Part shown: in pieces, positions 6,421 through 12,554 of the stretch
Layout of the letters: every line of letters starts with the position of its first letter
How positions within the stretch are numbered: the first letter of the stretch is position 1
NCBI GenBank assembly: GCA_900752305.1
Contig: CAADUV010000044.1
Location: 1 to 12,559, forward strand
Direction of reading: 5' to 3'
From: an uncultured Oscillospiraceae bacterium
GTDB lineage: Bacteria > Bacillota > Clostridia > Oscillospirales > Oscillospiraceae
DNA: 12,559 bases
The notes under the pieces: model-generated
The model's database searches: none
What the model saw: the letters and a program-made list of their open reading frames with translations, nothing else
What the model was told of the DNA's origin: nothing
Program-made: the position numbers and the translations under genes

Positions 6421-6846
6421 ATGAAAGACGAACCCTTTGTGGTCACCAACACCATCCCAGTGCAGGCGTTTTGCCAGCTGCGCGCAGCCGTCCACTTTCA
6501 GCCGCTGACGAAATCCCAGGCGGAACAGGTTTTGGTCCACACCACCGCCGTCATCGCCATCCGCCACGGAGACCGCTATGTAGGCATCACCCGCATCCTC
6601 TTCGACTACGGCACCGACGCCTATCTTACCGACGTGATCGTCCATCCGGACTACCAGGGGCAGGGCATCGGCGGTCTGCTGGTGAAAAATGCCCTGACCT
6701 ATCTGCAAGCCCACGTCCAGCCAGGCGTCCGGATCACGTGCAGCCTCTACGCCAATCCCGGAAAGGAACCGTTCTAGGAGACCTACGGTTTCCAGCCCCT
6801 GCCCAACGCCCAATACGGACACGGAATGCTGCTGGAACTGTCCTAA
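6421..6846 (+). pseudogene. GNAT family N-acetyltransferase, interrupted by in-frame TAG
   Basis: The ATG at 6421 follows AAAAAGGAG. The frame is open to a TAG at 6775-6777, giving 118 residues, but it continues in the same phase with ETYGFQPLPNAQYGHGMLLE and ends at TAA 6844-6846, for 142 codons in all. The family pattern NPGKEPFY-E-xxGF shows that the TAG replaces a tyrosine. GNAT enzymes transfer acetyl from acetyl-CoA to an amine. Seen: the beta4 strand and acetyl-CoA loop DVIVHPDYQGQGIGGLLV (about residues 73-90, Q/R-x-x-G-x-G pattern). The stop removes the last strands, which normally complete the fold. The IS3 remnant abuts its ribosome binding site and no promoter is evident, so it is probably inactive. 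Readthrough or a sequencing error are the alternatives. Confidence 0.85.
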
Positions 6847-6852
6847 CGCCAA

Positions 6853-6893
6853 AACGCCCCACAGCCGAAAAGCTGTAGGGCGTTGTTCGTTTT
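6853..6893. terminator. Bidirectional intrinsic terminator between GNAT and TetR genes
   Basis: A 13-position stem with one mismatch (6853-6865 with 6872-6884), six-base loop, then a T-rich stretch to 6893 on the plus strand; on the minus strand the hairpin is followed by TTTT. It lies just beyond the stop codons of both convergent genes. Confidence 0.8.
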
Positions 6894-7462
6894 CAAGGCA
6901 GGTCAAACTCCCGCTCGATGACCACACGGATCATCTCATAGGTGTCCTCGTCACTGTCCAGCTCCCCGCTGTCCATCATCACAGCCGCCCCATAGATGGC
7001 GGCACGAACCACAAAGAGATTCAGATGCCGATCCTCCTCCGGCATCCCCACTTCACGGCAATACCGGCGTACGAGCCGCATAGTGGAGGCGCTTAGACTG
7101 GATTTTTCCCGAATCTGCGCCGGGTTCAAAGACTCGTCCCGGAGCATCAGGATGGCACGGTAGTGGGGATTCTCCTGCAAGAAACGGATGTAGGCCAAGC
7201 TGATGGCCACCAACCGTTCCCTGGTGTCGTTGGGCACCTGGCTCAGAATCTCATGCTCCACCTCATGCCACTGCTGGTTGATGTAGTGGAGGATGGCCAG
7301 GATATAGTCGTTCTTGTTCTTAAAATGCTTGTAGGGTGCCGAGCAGGACACACCGCAGCTGGCGGCGATCCGTCGGACGGAGAAATTCTGTACCCCGTGA
7401 AGCCGTACCTCCTGGATACCAGCCAAGAGCAACTCCACCTTGGTCTTGGAATGGGCGGGCAT
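6893..7462 (-). CDS. TetR/AcrR family transcriptional regulator
   Basis: 189 residues, the normal length for this family of dimeric DNA-binding repressors. Seen: an N-terminal helix-turn-helix at about residues 27-52 (FSVRRIAASCGVSCSAPYKHF), including the characteristic Y-HF-NK end; a helical ligand-binding C-terminal part of about 130 residues without recognisable ligand motifs. The start ATG (7462-7460) is separated by one base from the TGA of the fakA-type gene (7466-7464), and GGAG inside the end of that gene serves as ribosome binding site, so the two are translationally coupled. It is the last gene of the fakB-fakA-tetR operon, which suggests that it controls that operon in response to a fatty acid or acyl derivative; this is inference. 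The near-palindrome at 10141-10159 is a candidate target. Confidence 0.9.
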   Translation of the reverse strand: MPAHSKTKVELLLAGIQEVRLHGVQNFSVRRIAASCGVSCSAPYKHFKNKNDYILAILHYINQQWHEVEHEILSQVPNDTRERLVAISLAYIRFLQENPHYRAILMLRDESLNPAQIREKSSLSASTMRLVRRYCREVGMPEEDRHLNLFVVRAAIYGAAVMMDSGELDSDEDTYEMIRVVIEREFDLP

Positions 7463-7463
7463 C

Positions 7464-9113
7464 TCACTCCACCGCGATCAGATAGGCATACACAGGCTGA
7501 CCGCCGGGCACCAACGCCAAATCCACATCCTCGCCCAGCAGTTCTGCCAGCAGCTGATGGGTCTCTTCTGCCTCGGCGTCAGACACCTCTTCCCCGTAGA
7601 ACACGGTCACGCAGGCCATGTCCCGCTCCTGTGCCATCAGCTCCCGCAGGCAAGCCGTCCGGTCGTCTGCCACCACAGTGACTTTGTTCTCAACCAGGCC
7701 CAAGATCTGCCCTTTCTTCATCTGCTTCCCGTTGTATTCCGCATCCCGGACAGCGTAGGTCACCGCCAGAGAGTGGACACCCTGGGAAGCCTCCAGCATA
7801 GCCGCCTGATTTTCCTCCGGAGCTGCCCCGGGTTCATAGGCGTACATAGCGCTGACCCCCTGCTGGATGGTCTTGGTGGGCACTACAAACACCTGGATAC
7901 CCTCATCGGCAGCCAGTTCCGCCGCCTGCTGGGCGGCCAGGATGATGTTGCCGTTGTTGGGCAGCACGAACACGGTCTCACCGCCGGACTTGCGCACGGC
8001 ATCCAGGACGGTCTGGGTGCTGGGGTTCATGGTCTGACCGCCGGTGATGATCTCCGCCACCCCCATGTCCTGGAACACAGCGCTGATGCCTTCCCCGTTG
8101 GCCACCGCCACGATGGCCTCGCCTACCCGCTTTGGAGCAGGTGCTTCCACGGCAGGCACCCCGGCAGCGTCCGCCAGCTGGGAATGTTGGATGCGCATGT
8201 TCTCCACCTTCACGGTAACCAGGTCGCCATAGCGCTGGGCCTCGTTGATGACCAGGCCGGGATGCTCGGTGTGGACGTGGAGTTTGATGAGATTGTCGTC
8301 ATCCACAAACACCGCGCTGTCCCCAGCCCCTTCGATGAACTGGTGCAGGGCGCCCACCTTGCCTTCGCCCTTGTATTCCGCGCTCTTTTCCACGATGCAC
8401 TCGGTGCAGTACGGATAGGTGATCTCCGCCTGAGACAGGGCCGCAGCGGCGGCAGGCTGGCTGTTGGCCACGGGGTTCTGTTCCGGTGCGGGGACGAAAT
8501 CGCCCTTGAGCACCTGGTTCATGGCATTGAGAATACCCAGGAAGCCGTAGCCGCCAGCGTCCACCACGCCTGCCTCTTTCAGCTTGGGCAGCTGTTCCGG
8601 GGTCTTGTCCAGGGCAGCGTCGGCAGCGGTGATGATGGCCACGAACAGGGTCTCAAAATCCTGATCCGGGGCGAGCTCCACCAACTGAGCGGCACACTCG
8701 GAAGCCGCCCGCATGACGGACAGGATGGTGCCCTCGGTGGGGTTCATGACCGCCTGATAAGCGCCCTTGACGCCGGCGTCCATGGCCTGGGCAAAGTCCG
8801 CGATGGTGGCGGTCTCCTTCTCCTTCAGGGTACGGGCGACACCGCGGAAGAAGACGGAGAGGATGACGCCGGAGTTGCCGCGGGCACAGCGGAGCATATT
8901 CTCTGCCACGCCACTGGCGCAAGTGCCCAAGGACATAGCGGGGTCGAACTGGAAGTGATAGACCCCACTCATGGTCATGGTCATATTGGAACCGGTATCC
9001 CCATCGGGCACCGGAAACACGTTCATATTGTTGATGGTCTCGCAGTTGGCGGCCAGCAGATTGGCTCCGCTGCACAACATCTTATAATAAGTTTCAGCCG
9101 TTAAGGTCTTCAT
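7464..9113 (-). CDS. fakA: Fatty acid kinase FakA-type protein (DhaL/DAK2 domain)
   Basis: 549 residues from the ATG at 9113-9111, behind AAGGAAGGG; a longer GTG start at 9167 would run through a hairpin. Family function: FakA transfers phosphate from ATP to a fatty acid held by a FakB (DegV) protein, feeding exogenous fatty acids into phospholipid synthesis in the cytoplasm. Seen: N-terminal DhaL-like kinase domain (about 1-200) with NVFPVPDGDTGSNM, where D37 and D39 match the metal/ATP-binding aspartates, and RGNSGVILS; VDAGGYG near its end; an Ala/Gln-rich linker; a middle domain with conserved C239 and H279/H281 (CTEC and HVHTEHPG), positions that suit its metal site; a C-terminal DegV-like part with ITGGQTMNPST and VLPNNGNI. 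Length fits FakA (about 550). It lies downstream of a DegV gene, which supports the assignment over a dihydroxyacetone kinase subunit. Confidence 0.93.
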   Translation of the reverse strand: MKTLTAETYYKMLCSGANLLAANCETINNMNVFPVPDGDTGSNMTMTMSGVYHFQFDPAMSLGTCASGVAENMLRCARGNSGVILSVFFRGVARTLKEKETATIADFAQAMDAGVKGAYQAVMNPTEGTILSVMRAASECAAQLVELAPDQDFETLFVAIITAADAALDKTPEQLPKLKEAGVVDAGGYGFLGILNAMNQVLKGDFVPAPEQNPVANSQPAAAAALSQAEITYPYCTECIVEKSAEYKGEGKVGALHQFIEGAGDSAVFVDDDNLIKLHVHTEHPGLVINEAQRYGDLVTVKVENMRIQHSQLADAAGVPAVEAPAPKRVGEAIVAVANGEGISAVFQDMGVAEIITGGQTMNPSTQTVLDAVRKSGGETVFVLPNNGNIILAAQQAAELAADEGIQVFVVPTKTIQQGVSAMYAYEPGAAPEENQAAMLEASQGVHSLAVTYAVRDAEYNGKQMKKGQILGLVENKVTVVADDRTACLRELMAQERDMACVTVFYGEEVSDAEAEETHQLLAELLGEDVDLALVPGGQPVYAYLIAVE

Positions 9114-9151
9114 TTGAGGCAAGCCCTTCCTTTCTTCGTCCAACAATCGCT

Positions 9152-9227
9152 CCACGGGATGGCGCACATTCAGCCTGGCATAGCCAGGCTGAACCGTGGG
9201 TTGTAAGTTCAGAGCACTGCGGCTCTG
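9152..9227 (-). promoter_or_regulatory. Two hairpins in the fakB-fakA intercistronic region
   Basis: In the operon transcript, right after the degV stop, comes CAGAGC/GCTCTG (9227-9222 with 9215-9210, six-base loop). Next is an 11-bp perfect stem with a three-base loop (9193-9183 with 9179-9169), flanked by an outer 6-bp stem CCACGG/CCGTGG (9199-9194 with 9157-9152) with an 11-base bulge. No T run follows, so these are not standard terminators. An effect on mRNA processing or stability, setting the FakB to FakA ratio, is inference. Confidence 0.55.
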
Positions 9228-9235
9228 GGAATATT

Positions 9236-10105
9236 TCAGCGTTCCTTGCCCACAAAGAACAGGGCAACCGTGCCGGGGCCGGCGTGAGCGCCGATGACGG
9301 GGCCGATATAGTTGATCAGGCTCTTGCTGCCGAAGCGCTCGTGAATCATCTCCGCCACCTTATGGGCATCATCATAGCAGTCTGCGTGAGCGATGAACAC
9401 GGTCTGCTTTTCCGGCTCGATGGCCTGTTCGCCCATCTTGTCCACCAGGGCACGGAGAGCAGCAGCTCTGCCCCGAGCTTTGGAGACGGCAGCCAGCTTG
9501 CCTTCGTTATCCATATTCATGACCGGCTTGATGTTGAGCATGGTGCCCAGACGAGCAGTAGTGCCGCCGATACGGCCGCCCCGCTTCAGGTGCTGCAGAT
9601 CATCAACGGTATACCAGTGGCAGATATGGAGCTTCTGCGCCTCCACAAAGTCCCACACCTCATGCATAGACTTGCCGCCGGCCTTTTCCAGGGCAGCCAG
9701 GTAGACCAGCAGCCCCTGCCCCATGCAAGCACAGAGGGTGTCCACTGCGATCAGCTCAAACTCTGGATACTCCTCCTGCAGCTCCCGTGCCGCCATAGCG
9801 CCTGCGTTGAAGGTGCCGCTCAGGCCGGAGGAGAATCCCAGATAGAGCACGTCATGTCCGGCGATCAGCTCCGCCTCCATCACCGTGCGGAACAGGGACA
9901 TATTGACAGCGCTGGTGGTGGCCTGTTTGCCCGACCGCAGCTGGGCATAATATTCTTCAAAGCCAATGGCGCGGCCGTCAGGGTAGTTGAAATAGGTCTT
10001 GCCATCCAGGTTCACTGCCAGGGGAACCACACGGATGCCCATCTTCTCCAACAGGGGAGCGGGCAGGTCACAAGAGGAATCGGTAACAATAGTGTAATAT
10101 CTCAT
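9236..10105 (-). CDS. fakB: DegV family fatty-acid-binding protein (FakB type)
   Basis: 289 residues from the ATG at 10105-10103, eight bases after AAGGAG (10119-10114); the TTG two codons upstream is too close to that site. DegV/FakB proteins bind one fatty acid in a buried tunnel and present its carboxyl group to FakA for phosphorylation. Seen: IVTDSSCDLP at 6-15; ATTSAVN (62-68), holding the Thr/Ser that bind the carboxylate; SSGLSGTFNAG (92-102); LKRGGRIG (173-180); and GAHAGPGT (272-279), with H274 in the conserved HxGPG loop. Length is typical. It is the first gene of the operon with its own promoter and operator candidate, followed by 122 bases of structured intercistronic sequence before fakA. 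Preferred fatty acid (saturated or unsaturated) cannot be inferred. Confidence 0.93.
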   Translation of the reverse strand: MRYYTIVTDSSCDLPAPLLEKMGIRVVPLAVNLDGKTYFNYPDGRAIGFEEYYAQLRSGKQATTSAVNMSLFRTVMEAELIAGHDVLYLGFSSGLSGTFNAGAMAARELQEEYPEFELIAVDTLCACMGQGLLVYLAALEKAGGKSMHEVWDFVEAQKLHICHWYTVDDLQHLKRGGRIGGTTARLGTMLNIKPVMNMDNEGKLAAVSKARGRAAALRALVDKMGEQAIEPEKQTVFIAHADCYDDAHKVAEMIHERFGSKSLINYIGPVIGAHAGPGTVALFFVGKER

Positions 10106-10140
10106 GATCAAAACTCCTTATGGCGGAAGCGGTTTCCGCT

Positions 10141-10159
10141 AAGTTATCAGTGATTACTT
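10141..10159. promoter_or_regulatory. 19-bp near-palindrome, TetR operator candidate
   Basis: AAGTTATCA-G-TGATTACTT: arms match at eight of nine positions around a central G. It lies about 7-25 bases downstream of the predicted start of the degV transcript, where a bound repressor would block elongation. A TetR regulator is the last gene of this operon. No second copy was seen in the window. Confidence 0.5.
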
Positions 10160-10172
10160 TTAAATCCTTCTT

Positions 10173-10201
10173 AGAGTAGCAGACCGGAACCAGTTTGTCA
10201 A
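10173..10201 (-). promoter_or_regulatory. Promoter of the fakB-fakA-tetR operon
   Basis: A perfect TTGACA (10201-10196) and TACTCT (10178-10173) on the minus strand, spacing 17. A short GCGGAA/TTCCGC hairpin (10123-10139) lies next to the ribosome binding site. Confidence 0.75.
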
Positions 10202-10230
10202 TACTTTCCGAGCGCAGGGCAAGAAGCTCT

Positions 10231-10258
10231 TTTCAACCGGCGGAAAACGTGGTAAAGT
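10231..10258 (+). promoter_or_regulatory. Putative promoter of the lipoprotein gene
   Basis: TTTCAA (10231-10236) and TAAAGT (10253-10258), spacing 16; a weak -35. The leader of about 110 bases has no obvious structure. Confidence 0.4.
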
Positions 10259-10372
10259 ACCAATAAGAATGGGTTTCCCCTTTTTTACGTAATCTGTAGA
10301 GGGGAGTTGGCAGCACGCACTCTGTTCTGTCGATACCCCGCAAGACTACATAAGAAAACAGGAGGTCCCCCT

Positions 10373-11026
10373 ATGAACTACCCCCGCACCCTGCTGGCCC
10401 TCTCTCTGGCCAGTGTCCTGCTCCTCTCCGGCTGCGGTGCCGGCAGCAGCAGCACCGGCTCCGCCAGCGCCGCGCCCACCGACAACACCGTCTCGGAACG
10501 CAGCCTCTTGCAGCTGAGGATCGGCAACGAAGAGGTCACCCTGGAACCGGAGCAGCGGTACTACAGCTGGTCTGCCAGCGACACCGACTCGGGCACGGAG
10601 CACTTTGACCTGAACACCGAACAAGTCATCCGAGATTGGGATCAGGTGACCATGGTCACCTGCGCCGACATCGGCCTGGGCGTCAGCCTGGATTATTTCA
10701 TGGACACCTATCACGTCCAGCCCAACTACGCCCACCTGAACTACGAGTACGACCCCTACGGGGACGGCACCACCGACATCGCGAGCGAGACCTATACGGG
10801 CACGCTGCCGGATTGGGAGAAAAAGAAGATCTTGGACCTGTGCATCTCTCTGGCCTATATCCAGGAGGACGGTCAGTGGACGCTGATGGATCAGAGCAAG
10901 CAGTCCTACAGTGACTACGAGGGCAGCTGCATCGTCTACGACTTCGACTTTATGGAGCACAGCGAGGACGATTCCACCGGCATCGCCTTGGACAATCTCA
11001 CTGTCACCTATTATAAACCGACTTGA
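10373..11026 (+). CDS. Lipoprotein of unknown function
   Basis: 217 residues from the ATG at 10373, seven bases after AGGAGG (10360-10365). A lipoprotein signal peptide is clear: short basic start, hydrophobic stretch, lipobox LLSGC with C21 as the lipid-modified residue, so the mature protein is anchored on the outer face of the membrane. A Ser/Gly/Ala-rich linker (about 22-42) precedes a globular part of about 175 residues that is strongly acidic and rich in Asp, Tyr and Thr (YEYDPYGDGTTD, YDFDFMEHSEDD). Two Cys (in VTCADIG and LDLCISL) and a third near the end could form a disulfide. I do not recognise a domain. It is divergent from the fakB operon, with its own promoter, and no clear terminator follows it. 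Confidence 0.85.
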   Translation: MNYPRTLLALSLASVLLLSGCGAGSSSTGSASAAPTDNTVSERSLLQLRIGNEEVTLEPEQRYYSWSASDTDSGTEHFDLNTEQVIRDWDQVTMVTCADIGLGVSLDYFMDTYHVQPNYAHLNYEYDPYGDGTTDIASETYTGTLPDWEKKKILDLCISLAYIQEDGQWTLMDQSKQSYSDYEGSCIVYDFDFMEHSEDDSTGIALDNLTVTYYKPT

Positions 11027-11099
11027 CCGAGCAGGTCTATGTCTGATATTCATACATCCTTCACGATTTGGTGTGGATTTTTTCACATTTTCCGGATAG

Positions 11100-11105
11100 T
11101 ATAAC
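11100..11105 (+). promoter_or_regulatory. Possible -10 box for the BI-1 gene
   Basis: TATAAC in an AT-rich stretch 51 bases before the start codon; TATAGT at 11109-11114 is an alternative. No convincing -35 is present at either spacing, so this gene could also be read through from the lipoprotein gene. Confidence 0.3.
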
Positions 11106-11155
11106 ACATATAGTAATAGACAAGCGTAATATTCACGCGCAAAGGAGTGGATCTC

Positions 11156-11881
11156 ATGTTCCGTAATGACTACGACTCATACGACCGCTACAACGCATAC
11201 GATTCCTACGGCCAAGAGGCTCGTATCGCCGGGAAGCAGCGGTATTTTGCTCAGACCTACGGTCTTATGGCCGGCGCCCTGGCTGTGACCTTCCTGGTCG
11301 CCCTGGCCACCGCCCGATTCTTCCCCCAGGTAGCCGCTTCCTCCGGCATTGTCATCTTCCTGTGCATTGCACAGCTGGTGCTGGTCTTCTCCCTGTCCCG
11401 TTCCCTGACCCGTGGCAACACCACCAGCACCTTGGTCAAGTTCCTCCTGTACGCCGCCTTCACCGGCGTCTCCTTCTCCAGCATCTTCCTGTACTTCCGG
11501 GCAGAGACCCTGGTGCTCTGCTTCCTGGCCACCGCCGCATCCTTCGGCGGCATGGCGCTGTACGGCCTGTACAGCAAACGGGACATCCTCAGCTGGGGCA
11601 GCACCCTCTTCGGCGGGCTGATCGGCCTGCTGGTGCTCATGCTGCTGGGCTTCTTCCTGTCGGTGCCCACCTTCCACCTGTTCATCAGTGTTTTGGGCGT
11701 GCTGGTCTTTATGGGCATGACCGCCTACGACACCCGGAAGCTGAGTCTGATGTATGACCATGCCGCTGGCACCCGCGTGGCTCAGGCCTATTCTATCTAC
11801 GGTGCCTTCCAGCTCTATCTGGACTTCATCAACCTCTTCCTCTACCTGGTGCGCCTGATCGGCCTGACTGACCGGGATTAA
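11156..11881 (+). CDS. Bax inhibitor-1 (BI-1/YetJ/YccA) family membrane protein
   Basis: 241 residues. The ATG at 11156 lies eight bases after AAAGGAG (11141-11147); the in-frame GTG at 11147 overlaps that site and is not favoured. BI-1 family proteins are seven-helix membrane proteins; the Bacillus member YetJ is a pH-sensitive calcium leak channel. Seen: a Tyr/Asp-rich soluble N-terminus (NDYDSYDRYNAYDSYG, residues 4-19), then helices from about residue 33 to 236, and the family signature in the last two helices, MTAYDTRKL (D192) and GAFQLYLDFINLFLYLVRL (D223), the aspartate pair thought to form the pH sensor. Length is typical. It is followed by strong hairpins and a terminator, and appears to be a single-gene unit. 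Confidence 0.92.
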   Translation: MFRNDYDSYDRYNAYDSYGQEARIAGKQRYFAQTYGLMAGALAVTFLVALATARFFPQVAASSGIVIFLCIAQLVLVFSLSRSLTRGNTTSTLVKFLLYAAFTGVSFSSIFLYFRAETLVLCFLATAASFGGMALYGLYSKRDILSWGSTLFGGLIGLLVLMLLGFFLSVPTFHLFISVLGVLVFMGMTAYDTRKLSLMYDHAAGTRVAQAYSIYGAFQLYLDFINLFLYLVRLIGLTDRD

Positions 11882-11885
11882 CTTC

Positions 11886-11923
11886 CTTTTTTCGAGAAAA
11901 AAGCTGAAAAGACCCTGCGGGGT
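11886..11923 (+). repeat. Two small hairpins just after the BI-1 stop
   Basis: CTTTTTT-CGAG-AAAAAAG (11886-11903) and ACCC-TGCG-GGGT (11912-11923) followed by TTTGTCCTTTG. They may form part of a 3' end; neither is a canonical terminator alone. Confidence 0.4.
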
Positions 11924-11941
11924 TTGTCCTTTGTATCATAA

Positions 11942-11975
11942 CTGCCTCGGAGCTTGCTCCGGGGCAGATTCTTTT
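11942..11975 (+). terminator. Intrinsic terminator after the BI-1 gene
   Basis: CTGCCTCGGAGC (11942-11953) pairs with GCTCCGGGGCAG (11956-11967) with one wobble, a tight loop, then ATTCTTTT. Confidence 0.75.
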
Positions 11976-12031
11976 CCTCCCCGCAATTCCGAACAAATTT
12001 GATAGGTTTTTAAAAAACTTGAAAAATGGGC

Positions 12032-12060
12032 TTGACAACCCGCTGAGTCTGTGTTAAATT
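12032..12060 (+). promoter_or_regulatory. Strong promoter without an evident gene
   Basis: A perfect TTGACA (12032-12037), 17-base spacer, TAAATT (12055-12060). Transcription would start near 12067, directly at an inverted repeat. No open reading frame with a ribosome binding site follows within the remaining 490 bases. Confidence 0.65.
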
Positions 12061-12069
12061 ATACCCGTA

Positions 12070-12156
12070 GTTAGCGAGAGCTAACCGGCGCAAGCCCTCA
12101 TTACCACCGGTTGGATACCGGTAACCTTTTCTCCCTAAGGTTAGTTCAGGCTAACC
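12070..12156 (+). promoter_or_regulatory. Cluster of three inverted repeats with alternative pairings
   Basis: Repeat A is GTTAGC-GAGA-GCTAAC (12070-12085), B is ACCGGT-TGGAT-ACCGGT (12106-12122) followed by CCTTTT, C is GGTTAG-TTCAGG-CTAACC (12139-12156). A and C share the pattern TTAG-N6-CTAA, like two copies of an operator. As RNA, AACCGG (12083-12088) can also pair with CCGGTT (12107-12112), and CTAACC (12081-12086) with GGTTAG (12139-12144), so the hairpins exclude one another. Operator pair and attenuator/riboregulator are both possible. The GGTTAG/CTAACC half-sites recall DtxR/IdeR iron boxes, but the spacing differs. Confidence 0.45.
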
Positions 12157-12461
12157 CCTCATAAATATCCTATCGCAACTCCTTTCAAAACAGGGCTCGT
12201 ATCTTCCTTTCTTTTGGTGTACTCATTGCGCGGTCTGCTCTGGCAGATGATGCAGGAATCTCATCTGCCAGGCGGCCGAGATCCACCAGTGGGTGTCACC
12301 AACCCCCGTCGGAGACACTCCTCATCTTCGACGCCGCCCCAACGGGCACGAAACATAACAAATGCCGAAAACAAAGTAACTCTTACCCACTCCCCTTTGG
12401 AATGACTGAAATACCTCCTTTGAGATTGTCCTCTATTTTTTATTTCAATATTCCACAAACG
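12157..12461. other. Gene-less stretch with scattered hairpins
   Basis: No coding region I can support. It holds a perfect 10-bp stem with a ten-base loop (TGGCAGATGA 12241-12250 with TCATCTGCCA 12261-12270) and a GTGTC/GACAC stem (12293-12297 with 12314-12318). The minus strand has two good ribosome-binding-site sequences (AAAGGAGG at 12421-12414, AAAGGAG at 12185-12179), neither followed by a usable frame. It may be a noncoding RNA, a dispersed intergenic repeat or a decayed gene; I cannot distinguish these. Confidence 0.4.
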
Positions 12462-12497
12462 TTTTGCGCCAGCGGATGCACTTCTGCTGGCGCAAAA
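12462..12497. repeat. 12-bp perfect inverted repeat
   Basis: TTTTGCGCCAGC (12462-12473) and GCTGGCGCAAAA (12486-12497) flank a 12-base loop. There is no T run directly after it on either strand; its A/T ends could still make it a weak bidirectional terminator for a transcript from the 12032 promoter. Confidence 0.5.
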
Positions 12498-12530
12498 TGC
12501 CGTTGCGGGCGCAGTATTTTTTCCGCCGCA

Positions 12531-12554
12531 TCAAAAAAGAGGAAATTTCCTCTT
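12531..12554 (-). terminator. Intrinsic terminator for a minus-strand gene to the right of the window
   Basis: A perfect 18-bp palindrome, AAGAGGAAATTTCCTCTT (12537-12554), is followed on the minus strand by further T (12536-12533), the pattern of an intrinsic terminator. It would end a transcript entering from beyond 12559. TTGACA at 12553-12558 on the plus strand could alternatively be a -35 box. Confidence 0.5.

Noticed and set aside
7440..9104. 554-codon open frame on the plus strand opposite fakA
   Set aside because: It mirrors fakA, has no ribosome binding site and is His/Gly/Gln rich without domains; GC-rich third positions routinely create such antisense frames.
9114..9167. Longer FakA with an 18-residue N-terminal extension from a GTG at 9167
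   Set aside because: The extension runs through the intercistronic structure and the family normally begins near the ATG at 9113, which has its own AAGGAAGGG.
12214..12458. Short open frames on both strands (12214-12405 plus, 12261-12458 minus)
   Set aside because: Neither has a ribosome binding site at a usable distance or a recognisable sequence; they overlap the hairpin-rich stretch.
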